Both the position numbers and the translations under genes were made by a program. Shown here piece by piece: positions 17,162-27,008 of a DNA stretch of 64,000 bases. The notes beneath the pieces are model-generated. The model did not search any database and was not told where the DNA came from. It saw nothing but the letters and a program-made list of their open reading frames with translations. The DNA lies in assembly GCA_947039395.1 (NCBI GenBank), contig CAMQYS010000005.1, forward strand, positions 1-64,000, given 5' to 3'. Numbering within the stretch: the first letter of the stretch is position 1; each line of letters starts with the position of its first letter. The stretch comes from an uncultured Deferribacteraceae bacterium (GTDB lineage: Bacteria; Chrysiogenota; Deferribacteres; Deferribacterales; Mucispirillaceae).

Positions 17162-18544
17162 TTATAGATATTTTCTAACATCAGCCACTTTTCCTTCAAT
17201 TGCAGCTACAACAACCATAGCTGGATTTAGAAGGATAGTTCTTCCAGTTGATGATCCTTGTCTACCTTTAAAATTTCTATTAGATGATGATGCTGCAACT
17301 TGATCGCCAACTAATCTATCAGGGTTCATAGCAAGACACATAGAACAGCCCGGTTCACGCCATTCAAAACCAGCATCTTTAAATATCAGATCTAATCCTT
17401 CATCTTCTGCTTGCTTCTTAACGATAACAGATCCAGGAACTGCAAGCCCTTGAACGTTAGGTGAGATTTTTTTACCTTTAAGGATAGAGGCTGCTAATCT
17501 AAAATCTTCAATTCTACCGTTTGTACATGATCCTATGAAAGCAACATGAATAGGAAAGCCTATCATACTTTTTCCTGCATCAACTTTAATATAATCTAAA
17601 GCTTCTTGCATTAAAGCAGTTGTTGCTTGAGGTACATTTTCATCTATATTTATAGCCATTTCAGGAGTGATTCCCCAAGTTATCATAGGTTCAATAGCTG
17701 ATACATCTATATCAATAATATCATCGTACTTAGCGTCACTATCAGATGCTATAGATTTCCAGTATTCTAATGATTTATCGAAATCAGCACCTTTAGGAGC
17801 GTACGGTTTATCTTTTATATATGCGAAAGTTTTCTCATCAGGGTTCATATATCCAACTCTAGCTCCACCTTCAATCGCCATGTTACATATAGTCATTCTA
17901 CCTTCCATACTCATCTCATCAATAACATTTCCAGCAAACTCATAAGCGTATCCAAGTCCACCGTTTACACCTAATTTAGATATAAGGAATAGTATAAGAT
18001 CTTTAGCGTACACACCTTTATTAAGTTTACCATTAAAATTGATACGTCTTACTTTAAAAGGGTTTATGCTTATTGTTTGAGTAGCTAGAATATCTCTTAC
18101 TTGTGATGTTCCAACACCGAACGCTATTGCACCGAATGCTCCATGAGTTGCAGTATGGCTATCCCCACAGGCGATTGTCATACCGGGTTGAGTAAGCCCT
18201 TCTTCAGGACCTACGATATGGATAACACCGTAGCTGTTATCTTTTATACCGAAAAGTTTTATACCGAAATCAGATGTATTTTTTTCAATAGCTTGCATCA
18301 TCTCTTCTGCGATGTTATCTGCAAATGGACGAGTTAAGTTATGTGTTGGTATGATATGATCGTGAGTTGCGAAACTTCTCTCTGGATATGCAACTTTTAA
18401 TCCTAACTCTCTTAACATTGAGAATGCTTGAGGCGATGTTACCTCATGTAATAGATGTAAACCTATAAAAAGTTGTGTTTGTCCGTTAGACAGTTTTTTA
18501 ATTGTATGGCGTTCCCATACTTTTTGAAATAAATTTTTTCCCAT
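17162..18544 (-). CDS. leuC: 3-isopropylmalate dehydratase, large subunit
   Basis: A 460-aa aconitase-family catalytic subunit binding a 4Fe-4S cluster. The three cluster cysteines are visible in [14 protein letters not shown] and in [11 protein letters not shown]. Other markers are [37 protein letters not shown] and the C-terminal [10 protein letters not shown]. It lies upstream of leuD on the minus strand. No leuA, leuB or leader peptide gene is in the window, and I see no T-box upstream. Confidence 0.97.
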   Translation of the reverse strand: MGKNLFQKVWERHTIKKLSNGQTQLFIGLHLLHEVTSPQAFSMLRELGLKVAYPERSFATHDHIIPTHNLTRPFADNIAEEMMQAIEKNTSDFGIKLFGIKDNSYGVIHIVGPEEGLTQPGMTIACGDSHTATHGAFGAIAFGVGTSQVRDILATQTISINPFKVRRINFNGKLNKGVYAKDLILFLISKLGVNGGLGYAYEFAGNVIDEMSMEGRMTICNMAIEGGARVGYMNPDEKTFAYIKDKPYAPKGADFDKSLEYWKSIASDSDAKYDDIIDIDVSAIEPMITWGITPEMAINIDENVPQATTALMQEALDYIKVDAGKSMIGFPIHVAFIGSCTNGRIEDFRLAASILKGKKISPNVQGLAVPGSVIVKKQAEDEGLDLIFKDAGFEWREPGCSMCLAMNPDRLVGDQVAASSSNRNFKGRQGSSTGRTILLNPAMVVVAAIEGKVADVRKYL

Positions 18545-18699
18545 TTTAATCAGCCTATTTTATAATAATTTAATGCAAGTAGCATATCACTGATATATAA
18601 AAAAGACAATATTAAGATGATCAGCATTTAGCTTGATGATGCTAAGTTTCTCATAGTATGATAAACAATATTGATTTAGTTATTACTAATAGTAGCGTA

Positions 18700-19704
18700 T
18701 TAAAGTTGTTTTATAATTTTATGTTGATAATATAAAACTCCATTAAACTCTTTACTTATAATCTCTCCTGATTGTAGTAGTGGGGTTAAAATTTCATCAG
18801 CTATTACTGGATCAATTTTTAATGTTTTAATAATATCTTCAAGAGTCGTTGGACGCATTTTTAATATAGGGATAAGTTTTTCTATAGCTACGTTTTTACC
18901 TTGAACTACTGATGAAGAGCTACTATAATTAATAATAGTATTATTATTTAAATTATCATCTACACTCTTATCTTTAGAGAATGAAACCCCTTGTGAAGCT
19001 ATATATGATTTAACTTCTTCAAGCTCTTTATTTGTTAATGATACTGCAAATGAGTGAGATGGTGGACGTATAATTGTTCCTATATCTAATCTTGTATAAT
19101 TAATTTTTTTAAGTACGGAAATTAATGTATTTATATCTTCAGGTAGATCGTTAATATTTTTTGCAAGAAGCACTTCAAGATATAGTTTACCTGTATATTC
19201 ATTTGAAAATGCTATGAGACAATTTATGATATTATTGATACTAATCTCTTTAGCAGGTTTATTAATTTTTTCAAAAGCTGTTTTTGTGACAGCGTCAAGT
19301 GATGGCACAACGATATCGAAATCTAATAATGTTTTGTAAACATCTTTATTATCAAGTGTTGTTGTGTTGGTTAAGATCGCAATCTCTTTTTCACCTTTTA
19401 CGATATCACGAATACCTATTAATACATCTTTTAGGCATGAGTTTAATGTAGGTTCACCTGATCCTGTAATGGTAACCACATCTATACTATCTTTTATTTC
19501 ATGGTAGACACTACTAAACTCTGCTAAAATAGCTTCTGCTTTAAAGTAAGGCTTTATTTGTGTAGATAAGTTTCTAGTTATGCCAACTTCACAGTAGATA
19601 CAATCAAGTGAACATATTTTTTTAGGTATAACATCAATACCTAAAGATTTTCCTATTCTAGATGAATTTACGGGACCAAAAATATATTGTAACTCTTTTT
19701 TCAT
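18700..19704 (-). CDS. Radical SAM protein (COG0731-type Fe-S oxidoreductase)
   Basis: A 334-aa protein beginning with FGPVNSSRIGKSLGID and the cluster motif C31SLDC35IYC38 (CxxxCxxC), then VTITGSGEPTLN, LTNTTTL and a PSLDA segment, all typical of a subgroup of radical SAM proteins related to tRNA wybutosine-type enzymes but of unknown substrate. Residues after about 240 form a C-terminal winged-helix-like part (RPTTLEDIIKTLKIDPVIADEILTPLLQSGEI). Monocistronic. SAM cleavage chemistry is certain by family; the product is not. Confidence 0.8.
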   Translation of the reverse strand: MKKELQYIFGPVNSSRIGKSLGIDVIPKKICSLDCIYCEVGITRNLSTQIKPYFKAEAILAEFSSVYHEIKDSIDVVTITGSGEPTLNSCLKDVLIGIRDIVKGEKEIAILTNTTTLDNKDVYKTLLDFDIVVPSLDAVTKTAFEKINKPAKEISINNIINCLIAFSNEYTGKLYLEVLLAKNINDLPEDINTLISVLKKINYTRLDIGTIIRPPSHSFAVSLTNKELEEVKSYIASQGVSFSKDKSVDDNLNNNTIINYSSSSSVVQGKNVAIEKLIPILKMRPTTLEDIIKTLKIDPVIADEILTPLLQSGEIISKEFNGVLYYQHKIIKQL

Positions 19705-19920
19705 TATAAAACTCTTTTAATTATATTACTTTCTAGTAGTAAGATATAACGAAGGCGTATTTATATCAATTAGAATTTTACATACTTTTGATTGAATGAT
19801 AGATTAAGTGGATTATATTTCTATTATTGAGCTTTACAAAGACGCTTAAAAATATTAAATTAATCTGATTTATGAATGTATTCATATTGGTAGAAAATAG
19901 ATATATAGTTAGGTGTAATC

Positions 19921-20523
19921 ATGGGACTTGGTGGAATAATTATAAATGCGCGTAAGCTTAATAATATCGGTAGATGGGCAAATGAATTTTTGCATCAAAG
20001 AGCATCTGTTGCAGAACACTCCTTTTTGGTGACACAGCTAGCACAACTTCTTGGCTTTATAGAGGAAGAAAATGGAAAAACTGTGAACTGGAAAGTTTTG
20101 TATAGGAAGGCATTAAATCATGATCTTCCTGAAGCTGTGATGGGAGATGTTATATCTACTACTAAAAATATTAATAAAGATGTGAAAAAAACATTAGAGC
20201 ATGTAGAAAGAGAGTTAGTTGAAGATGAACTACTTGCTAACATTGAGCCTCATTATAGGGAGCTATATAGAGAAGCTATATTTGATGGTAAAGATGATAC
20301 CTTAGAAGGTATGATACTATCTGCTGCTGATAATATTGATGCACTACTTGAATGTGTTCAAGAGGTAAAACTTTCAAATAAAGATCCATTTCTTGCAAAA
20401 TATTATACAATACTAGATAAACTTTTAGTGATAGATATCGTTTCTTCTAGATATTTTATTAGTGATATTCTACCATCATTAATAGGCGATTGCGGTCTAT
20501 TGGCTAAAGGAGTAAAAAAATGA
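19921..20523 (+). CDS. HD-domain phosphohydrolase, YfbR-like 5'-nucleotidase type
   Basis: A 200-aa HD protein. Metal ligands are visible as H in SVAEHSF, the HD pair in ALNHDLPEAVMGDV, and a distal D in SAADNIDALLE. The N-terminal RWANEFLHQRASVAEHS resembles YfbR-type 5'-deoxynucleotidases, which dephosphorylate dNMPs. Specificity is inferred. The start has AGGTG upstream. Its stop overlaps the next gene's start in ATGA. Confidence 0.75.
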   Translation: MGLGGIIINARKLNNIGRWANEFLHQRASVAEHSFLVTQLAQLLGFIEEENGKTVNWKVLYRKALNHDLPEAVMGDVISTTKNINKDVKKTLEHVERELVEDELLANIEPHYRELYREAIFDGKDDTLEGMILSAADNIDALLECVQEVKLSNKDPFLAKYYTILDKLLVIDIVSSRYFISDILPSLIGDCGLLAKGVKK

Positions 20524-21011
20524 AGTTACGTATATTAGTATTAACAGTTATCGCTATGTTTTTTATTGTTTCTTGCAAACATAGAGCAGTTTATCAAGGT
20601 GACCCTATCGTTACAGATCTTGAAGTGCATGATCCACTTGATTTTTATCAGTTGAAAGAGAAGTATAAAGGTAAAATATTAATTGTCAATTATTTTGCAT
20701 CTTGGTGTCCTCCTTGTAGAGCTGAAGCTCCTGATTTGCTTAGAGTGTATAATGATTATAAAGATAAAAATTTCATAATAGTTGGATACTCTATAGATAC
20801 GAATAAAAATGCAGCTATGAATTTTATAAATAATTTCGGTTTAGAGTTTCCAACATTTTTAGCATCAGAGCTTCTTCAAGATGAGATGAGAGTTCGTAAA
20901 GTACCAGAAACATTTATATATGATAAAGAAGGAATTTTAATTGAAATGGTTCCAGGAATTGTTTCAGAGAAATATCTAAAAGTATTTGCAGAGATGGGGA
21001 GTAATCCTTAA
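20520..21011 (+). CDS. TlpA/ResA-like thioredoxin-fold lipoprotein
   Basis: A 163-aa protein with a lipoprotein signal (hydrophobic LTVIAMFFIVSC, lipobox cysteine at about 19), then a thioredoxin fold with NYFASWCPPCRAEAPDLLRVY holding the redox CxxC, and the cis-proline loop RKVPETFIYD. It probably reduces or isomerises periplasmic disulfides, for example in cytochrome c maturation. Overlaps the HD gene by 4 bp. The next gene begins 126 bp later. Confidence 0.88.
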   Translation: MKLRILVLTVIAMFFIVSCKHRAVYQGDPIVTDLEVHDPLDFYQLKEKYKGKILIVNYFASWCPPCRAEAPDLLRVYNDYKDKNFIIVGYSIDTNKNAAMNFINNFGLEFPTFLASELLQDEMRVRKVPETFIYDKEGILIEMVPGIVSEKYLKVFAEMGSNP

Positions 21012-21136
21012 GTTTATATTTTTATATACTTATAAATTTATAATTTTTTAAGTTTTAAACTTGGTTGTTTTTAATAGATTGGTATCTATAAGATAAAATT
21101 AATGTGCTACACAGTTTTATTAGTTGAGGTTAAGTA

Positions 21137-22801
21137 ATGAGTAAAAGTGATAAAGATACGATATATATCTCTGGACATAAAAATCCAGATACAGATTCAG
21201 TTGCATCAGCTGTTTGTTATGCGTATCTTAAAAATATCGTTGATGATACGTATAATTATGTTCCTATGAGATGTGGAAATGTTTCTGATCAGACAAAGTT
21301 TATATTTGATAATGCAAAGATAGGTTTGCCAGAATTTATAAAGGATATCTATCCTAAAGTTAAAGATAGTATGACTAAAAACCTTATCAATGTGAAAATG
21401 AGTGATCCTATATCGCTAATATTAAAACATATTCAAGAGCATTCAATACGTTTTGTTCCAGTATTAGATGATAATGAAAATTTTGTAAATATGGTTGGAG
21501 TACATGATCTTACAGATATTTTTATAAGAGATGATAGAAATAAAAAGCCACTCTTTTCATTAAGGTATGATACATTAAGAAGGTCACTTAGAGCAGAGAT
21601 ATTAAATGTTGGTGAATTAGAAGAGTTTGATGCATCAATAGTTGTTACAACAATGGCGTATGAGTCTTTCCACAACTATTTGATCAATAATAATATTGAT
21701 ATATCTAAAACAATATTAGTAACAGGTAGTAGACAGAATATATTAGATGATGTTTTTAAGATGGACTTTCCTGCAATAGTTATAGTAGGTATGAATAAGG
21801 ATACTATGGATACTTTTTCAGCAAGTAATTTTAAAGGTTGGGTATTTGCATCTCCATTTGATTCTGCTCAAACTATTAGATGTATTGAGATGGCAACACC
21901 AGTTAATAAGATAGTTAAAAGTGATAAACCGATGATGATAAGATTAAATGATTATCTAGATAAAGCTATAGAAATGATTAGTGAAGTAAATATAAAAGCT
22001 TTACCCGTTGTTGAAGATAATAAACTTGTAGGGATAGTTACTGGTACCGATATATTGAAGAAGAAGAAACAGAAACTAATATTGATGGATCATAACGAGA
22101 TCACTCAAGCAGTAGATGGAGCAGAAGTTGCAGAGATAGTTGAGATAGTTGATCATCATAGGCTTGGAACAGTAAAGACAACATCACCAGTTACATTTTA
22201 TGCAAAACCAGTTGGTAGCACATGTACACTTGTGTATCAACTTTATAGATCACACGATATAGCTATCCCTAAAGATATCGCAAAACTTCTTTTAGGGGGT
22301 GTTTTGAGTGACACTGTAATATTAAGATCGCCTACTACTACAAAAGATGATATAGATATAGCTAATGCGTTAGCTGAAATAACTGGGTTAGATATTAAAC
22401 AATACGGTACAGATATCTTTTCTGCAACTGACTCATTGTCACATAGAGATATGAAAGATGTTGTTAGAGGAGATTTTAAAATCTTTAATGAGTTCGGTAG
22501 ACGTATAGGCATATCACAAGTAGAGACAGTGACATTACAAGAATTACCAGAGCTTAGATCTAAAATACATATTGAGCTTAATGGTTTAAATAAAGAACAT
22601 AAACTTGATTGGTCGATGTTGCTTATTACTGATATAACTACGGAGATTAGTGAGTTAATAACTACTCCATACGCTGCTGCTGAAAGATTGTTTAAGTATA
22701 GTAAGGTAGAGGAACATGTATATTTGCTACCTGGAATATTGTCAAGGAAGAAACAGTTGTTACCTGAGGTATCGCGTATACTAGAAGAACTAAATAGATA
22801 A
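21137..22801 (+). CDS. ppaC: CBS/DRTGG-domain manganese-dependent inorganic pyrophosphatase (family II)
   Basis: A 554-aa family II PPase with a regulatory insert. The DHH catalytic part begins with GHKNPDTDSV (H14, D18, D20) and resumes with D339HHRLG and GSTCTLVYQLY; the DHHA2 part ends the protein. Between residues about 70 and 310 lie a CBS domain, a DRTGG-like domain and a second CBS domain (KALPVVEDNKLVGIVTGTDIL). Such enzymes hydrolyse PPi and are controlled by adenine nucleotides or diadenosine polyphosphates bound to the CBS pair. GAGG lies before the start. It is followed by potassium/proton-type transport genes. Confidence 0.93.
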   Translation: MSKSDKDTIYISGHKNPDTDSVASAVCYAYLKNIVDDTYNYVPMRCGNVSDQTKFIFDNAKIGLPEFIKDIYPKVKDSMTKNLINVKMSDPISLILKHIQEHSIRFVPVLDDNENFVNMVGVHDLTDIFIRDDRNKKPLFSLRYDTLRRSLRAEILNVGELEEFDASIVVTTMAYESFHNYLINNNIDISKTILVTGSRQNILDDVFKMDFPAIVIVGMNKDTMDTFSASNFKGWVFASPFDSAQTIRCIEMATPVNKIVKSDKPMMIRLNDYLDKAIEMISEVNIKALPVVEDNKLVGIVTGTDILKKKKQKLILMDHNEITQAVDGAEVAEIVEIVDHHRLGTVKTTSPVTFYAKPVGSTCTLVYQLYRSHDIAIPKDIAKLLLGGVLSDTVILRSPTTTKDDIDIANALAEITGLDIKQYGTDIFSATDSLSHRDMKDVVRGDFKIFNEFGRRIGISQVETVTLQELPELRSKIHIELNGLNKEHKLDWSMLLITDITTEISELITTPYAAAERLFKYSKVEEHVYLLPGILSRKKQLLPEVSRILEELNR

Positions 22802-22823
22802 GCTATTAAAGTGAAGAGGTCAA

Positions 22824-24236
22824 ATGGATTCTAAAAAAGTATTAATACACGGTACAGGATTTTTTCAACATAAGCTTCTATCAGCTGTAAGTATGGATAG
22901 AAAATGTATTGTTGTAGATACAGAACAAGAGTTACTTAATAGTTATAAAAACGAGATGAGTAATATTGATATTTTAAAAGGTGATCTCACAAGCATTCCT
23001 ACTTGGAAGAAGATAGACCTGCCGATGATATCTCATATAATACTTTCAATGCAAGATTATGAAATGCTTCATGAAGTGTTAAGGATCACTAGAGATGAGA
23101 TGAAACTTCAGATACCTATACTTGTTCTACTATATAAAAGAACAGATAATCTTGAAGAGTTAGAAAAATTTAATGTTAAGATTATTAACCCTCTTGATAT
23201 CAATATAGAGTTAATAACTGGAATAATAGATAAGAATTATATTAGACCATTAAACATAGGTTTAGGTGAAGGCGAAATTGTTGAAGTGCTTATCATTCGT
23301 AGATCTCATATGATTCATCGTAAACTGAAATACTTTAGATCGACTAGATGGAAGGTAGTTGTAGCTTATCGTGATAATCAAATAATCTTTCCAGATGATG
23401 ATTTTATGTTAGAGATAGGCGATAGAATAGTTATCGTTGGAGAACCTAAAGCTGTTGCAAATATCGTACAAAATCTAACAACTGGTATGTATGAGTTTCC
23501 TCTTGAATATGGATCAAACTGTGCGGTACTGATTATTGATGATGTTGAGAAGAAATATATCGATGAAATTATATTTTTTGAAAGTATGGTTAAATCTAAA
23601 AAACTTGTTGTATACGGTAAAAGTAAAGATTTAGAGATCAAAAAAGAAGAAGTTAAATCACTTTGTGGATCTAACGGTGGTTACAGTTTAGAGTTGAAAT
23701 CGTTTAAAGATATCGTAAATGCTAAAGATGTAGGAATGATCGTTACGCCTGTTAAAGATAAGTTTAATATATTTGATTTAAAGTTAAGATACTTATTTCA
23801 ACATAGTAAAGTTCCGCTTTTATTAACAAGAGGAGTATCGCCTTATGAAGAGATTCTTGTATCTCTAAACGGTAGCGATGCTGATAGATTGTTAGAGACA
23901 AGTTCTGAACTTGCAACATTTTTCTCTGTTAAACTTAGGTACATATTTGTTACTCGTCCAGATGAGTTGATGAGTCAAGTTGATGAAGAAAATTTACAGA
24001 TGATGAACGATACAATATCGAACTTTGAAAGCGTTACAAATCTAAAATTAAAGTTTGAAGTGTTAAAAGGTAACCCTGTGAGAGAGAGTTTAAAAGCGAT
24101 TGATAGAAGCGTTAGTACGCTCTTAATGGTATCATCTAACCTTGCTGAATACATATCGTTATTCTCATCTAATGTACCATACTATCTTGCTGTAAAATCA
24201 AAAGTATCGGTATTAGTTTTACCATCAGAGTATTAA
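22824..24236 (+). CDS. RCK (TrkA-N/TrkA-C) protein fused to a universal-stress-like domain
   Basis: A 470-aa cytoplasmic protein. Residues 1-130 form a Rossmann-like RCK domain (VLIHGTGFFQHKLLSAV, then LKGDLTSIPTW) with a degenerate glycine motif. Residues about 140-215 are a TrkA-C domain (GEIVEVLIIRRSHMI, FMLEIGDRIVIVGEP). The rest, from about 330, resembles a UspA domain (VPLLLTRG, EEILVSLNGSDADRLLETSSELA, VLVLPSEY). It ends one base before the CPA2 antiporter start, so it is probably the cytoplasmic regulatory subunit of that transporter. Confidence 0.75.
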   Translation: MDSKKVLIHGTGFFQHKLLSAVSMDRKCIVVDTEQELLNSYKNEMSNIDILKGDLTSIPTWKKIDLPMISHIILSMQDYEMLHEVLRITRDEMKLQIPILVLLYKRTDNLEELEKFNVKIINPLDINIELITGIIDKNYIRPLNIGLGEGEIVEVLIIRRSHMIHRKLKYFRSTRWKVVVAYRDNQIIFPDDDFMLEIGDRIVIVGEPKAVANIVQNLTTGMYEFPLEYGSNCAVLIIDDVEKKYIDEIIFFESMVKSKKLVVYGKSKDLEIKKEEVKSLCGSNGGYSLELKSFKDIVNAKDVGMIVTPVKDKFNIFDLKLRYLFQHSKVPLLLTRGVSPYEEILVSLNGSDADRLLETSSELATFFSVKLRYIFVTRPDELMSQVDEENLQMMNDTISNFESVTNLKLKFEVLKGNPVRESLKAIDRSVSTLLMVSSNLAEYISLFSSNVPYYLAVKSKVSVLVLPSEY

Positions 24237-24237
24237 T

Positions 24238-25425
24238 ATGAGTGAAAAAGAAGCCATTGTATTAGTTTTAATTGCTGTTGGTGCATATATTATTCCGTTT
24301 ACTAGTAAAAAGTTAATGCTTCCATCAGCTGTTGGAGAGATATTATACGGAATGGGTTTAGCTTTTATTATTACAACTGGGCATGAAACTATGCCACTTG
24401 TAAAATATTTTTCTATGTTCGGTTTCCTTCTACTTATGTATATTGCAGGGCTTGAACTTGATTTTAATAAGTTTAGAGATATATCAAAGAAAGATGTAAT
24501 TTTATATTTTAGTATTTATATACCTATTTTGCTTGCTAGTATATTTATTGTAAATATATTTAATCTTGATAGAGCGTTTGTGTTAGTCCTTTTTACAACA
24601 GGTATCGGATTACAGTTCTCCGTATTAAAAGAGACAGGACTTATGTCAACATCGCTTGGACAGAGTATGTTGATTATCTGTATGATCGGAGAGATTTTTT
24701 CATTACTAGGATTAACACTTTTTTCTATGATTGCAGAGTCAGGCGTTTCAGCTGCTTTACTATTTGATGTCTTGTATATAGCGATATTTTTTGTAGTTAT
24801 ATACCTAGTTCTAAAAGGTTTAAAATATTTAATATGGTGGTTTCCAGAACTTCAATCAATGTTTCTAAAAGTTGGAAATATTACAGAGACTGGGATTAGA
24901 GGAAACTTTTTAATACTATTTTTCTTCGTAGCATTAGCGGTTATATTGAAGATAGAGTTTGTAATAGGAGCTTTTATAGGTGGAATGATTATAGCATTAG
25001 TTTTTCCAGATAGAGAGTCTATTTTAGAGAGACTAACTGGTGTTGCATACGGATTTTTCATACCTGTATTTTTTATCTCTGTTGGTGCTGGATTTAACTA
25101 TAAACATATATTTGATAAAGATGTTTTGATATTAGCACTTATAATTTCTGTTTTTATATTTGTTACAAAATTTGTCGGATCTATCTTGCTATTTTTTACA
25201 GATATAAAGAATAAAAAAGTTGTTTTAGTTGCAACATCACTCTCATTTCCATTAACTATTTTAGTTGCTATCGGAGAAGTTTTTAAAGAGAAAAGTATTA
25301 TCACTGAAGAACAATCATCAGCTATACTTCTATCAGCTATTATCACAGCTATCATATATCCGTGGATATTTAAACTACTTGTCAAACTGCTTGTAGATAG
25401 TAGAGATGTAAAAGCAGTTGAATAG
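24238..25425 (+). CDS. CPA2-family cation/proton antiporter (Kef/NapA type)
   Basis: A 395-aa membrane protein with about 11-12 helices. The typical features are the first-helix LPSAVGEILYGMGLAF, the GFLLLMYIAGLELDFNKF segment (LxxAGLE/D motif) and late helices with GGMIIALVFPD and FFISVGAGFNY, where acidic residues bind the cation. It lacks a fused RCK domain, which is supplied by the preceding gene. The probable substrate is K+ or Na+ in exchange for H+; selectivity cannot be read from sequence. Confidence 0.88.
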   Translation: MSEKEAIVLVLIAVGAYIIPFTSKKLMLPSAVGEILYGMGLAFIITTGHETMPLVKYFSMFGFLLLMYIAGLELDFNKFRDISKKDVILYFSIYIPILLASIFIVNIFNLDRAFVLVLFTTGIGLQFSVLKETGLMSTSLGQSMLIICMIGEIFSLLGLTLFSMIAESGVSAALLFDVLYIAIFFVVIYLVLKGLKYLIWWFPELQSMFLKVGNITETGIRGNFLILFFFVALAVILKIEFVIGAFIGGMIIALVFPDRESILERLTGVAYGFFIPVFFISVGAGFNYKHIFDKDVLILALIISVFIFVTKFVGSILLFFTDIKNKKVVLVATSLSFPLTILVAIGEVFKEKSIITEEQSSAILLSAIITAIIYPWIFKLLVKLLVDSRDVKAVE

Positions 25426-25655
25426 TTTTTTGTGATTGTGTAGATAGAAAGATCATGTGATTGATTATGCTTACGGTTTATAATTGTATGATATCAGTTG
25501 TGTGTACATCAATATATTATAAGCCACATCTAAAAAAATATGAAAAAAATTATTTTGCTATTGATGTTCAGAAGAAAAGTGTCATTATATTCAAATAATT
25601 TTCCAACTAATATAATCAGAGTATTTAATTCATATAAGTAATAGGGGTGATAATT

Positions 25656-26171
25656 ATGATAGTAGGAGATCCATATAAATTTGCAGTTATTACGCAAGAG
25701 ATAAAAGAATGGAATACATGTAATACTTTCTGCAACGGAGTTTTACTTTTTTGTATTGATGGAGAAATTTTTCCAAAAACAATTGATACTGCAACTCTTA
25801 CATATGAACTATCTAGATATGTAGAGAAGTTAGCTACTATTGTTGTTGATCGTAAATTATATGATATGCTAAAAGAGGAAGCCTTCGTTTCTATGTATAA
25901 TTTAGTATATCCAGAAGATTGGGATATTGGTAACGATTACAGGTTTGATTTTTCTCCAGAGTCTAATGCTAATGGTGATTGCAAAGTTTTTGTAGTTAGC
26001 AACGGTGAGTATGTCCGTGTTATGGCTGCATCAGAGATTAAATATAATAAAGAAGAGTCGAGGCATGAACTTGATAATATTGCAATCAGTGATATAACGA
26101 TTACAGTGGAAGAATTTCATGAGATAATCTCTGCATTAAAGAGTTATATAGATGATTATAGAATGTTGTAA
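25656..26171 (+). CDS. Imm42-like immunity protein
   Basis: A 171-aa acidic protein whose N-terminus (MIVGDPYKFAVITQEIKEWN, then NGVLLFCIDGEIFPK) matches my recollection of the Imm42 immunity family that neutralises polymorphic toxins. I chose the ATG at 25656 because AGGGGTG lies 8 bases upstream; a GTG at 25647 is also in frame. No cognate toxin is adjacent. It is the first gene of an island of small, unrelated proteins and remnants. Family assignment is from memory of motif shape and is not certain. Confidence 0.6.
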   Translation: MIVGDPYKFAVITQEIKEWNTCNTFCNGVLLFCIDGEIFPKTIDTATLTYELSRYVEKLATIVVDRKLYDMLKEEAFVSMYNLVYPEDWDIGNDYRFDFSPESNANGDCKVFVVSNGEYVRVMAASEIKYNKEESRHELDNIAISDITITVEEFHEIISALKSYIDDYRML

Positions 26172-26242
26172 CAAATAGCTAATTGTTGGTATACAATAAG
26201 GTGTAATCTGTAAAGGTTATATTTTATGAAAGGAGATACATT

Positions 26243-26480
26243 ATAATAGAGAAAATTACTCAAGAGTTATTGACTGAATGTAAGACGATTTTTATGCAAG
26301 CATCAAACGACAATATATTTTTCACAAGCCCATTTTTACTTTAATATAGATATGTTAAATAATACTTCACATCTAATAATTCACATGAGTAAAAATTACG
26401 CTCGTTGTTTTTTATATGACATTACCTTAAAAGATAATACGGTATCGCTATTAAATAAAAAGGTTGTATGGGTTTCATAA
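26243..26480 (+). pseudogene. Broken small gene: start codon lost and one frameshift
   Basis: A good ribosome site AAAGGAG (26229-26235) is followed 7 bases later by ATA at 26243 where an ATG is expected. From there 33 codons (reading IIEKITQELLTECKTIFMQ onward) end at TAA 26342. The +1 frame, joined near a TTTTT run at about 26333-26337, continues for some 47 codons (YFNIDMLNNTSHLIIHMS onward) to TAA 26478. This is most simply an immunity-type gene that lost its start and frame. Family unknown. Confidence 0.5.
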
Positions 26481-26512
26481 AATGAAAGTTAAAATACTTA
26501 AAATGAGTAACC

Positions 26513-26689
26513 ATGATTAAAGCACAATTTGGAATTATTGATAAAATAGATTTTGATAAAGATTATTCAGATTATAGATAGGAGAAGTCACTGTATTTAT
26601 ATAGTAATTATCGTAAAGCTGTAGACAACCTACGCAAAGGTTTGAACTTAGAAATACCTCATAAGTTTTGTCAAGATTGGGAGATATAA
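26513..26689 (+). pseudogene. Remnant of a small immunity-type gene with an in-frame stop
   Basis: An ATG at 26513 opens MIKAQFGIIDKIDFDKDYSD and is stopped by TAG at 26579; the same frame then stays open to TAA at 26687 (reading EKSLYLYSNYRKAVDNLRKG onward). The N-terminus resembles small immunity-type proteins in general shape. The next frame (26709 onward) is open upstream to about 26670, so 26513-27008 may be fragments of one gene. Confidence 0.4.
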
Positions 26690-26708
26690 GTTTTCAAATT
26701 ATCAAAGA

Positions 26709-27008
26709 GTGAATGAATTTGTGAATTATTATATATATAATTTACGTAGTGATGATGAGAAAGTTAGCTTATTCATGATTATTGTATCGTCATTTGATGA
26801 TAGCTTAGGAATGAAATGTTTTGACTTAAATTTATGGGAAGCATTTTCAAATATCATAATGCAAGATTACGAACTTCATGAAGGAAAATTAGCTTATTGG
26901 GCTTCATACCCAGAAGACGATGAAGAGGACTGCCTTGAAGATTGTTTTTATATTGCACTTTACGTTAGAGATATTATACAAAAACACAGAAATAACTTCG
27001 ATAAATGA
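26709..27008 (+). CDS. Hypothetical acidic protein, probably a fragment
   Basis: An open frame of 99 codons from a GTG at 26709 with no visible ribosome site. The product is acidic and aromatic (SSFDDSLGMKCFDLNLWEAF, AYWASYPEDDEEDCLEDC). I do not recognise it. A different frame continues after it (about 26990-27147) with a well-formed coding-like C-terminus (YELSSVIINYYDKYSENHD, ending TYNDV), suggesting a frameshift near 26990. In context it looks like a decaying member of the immunity island rather than an intact gene. Confidence 0.4.
   Translation: MNEFVNYYIYNLRSDDEKVSLFMIIVSSFDDSLGMKCFDLNLWEAFSNIIMQDYELHEGKLAYWASYPEDDEEDCLEDCFYIALYVRDIIQKHRNNFDK

Noticed and set aside
18545-18699. T-box leader upstream of leuC
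   Set aside because: The T-box core sequence and a leucine specifier loop are not visible; only a weak AGCAT/ATGCT stem is present.
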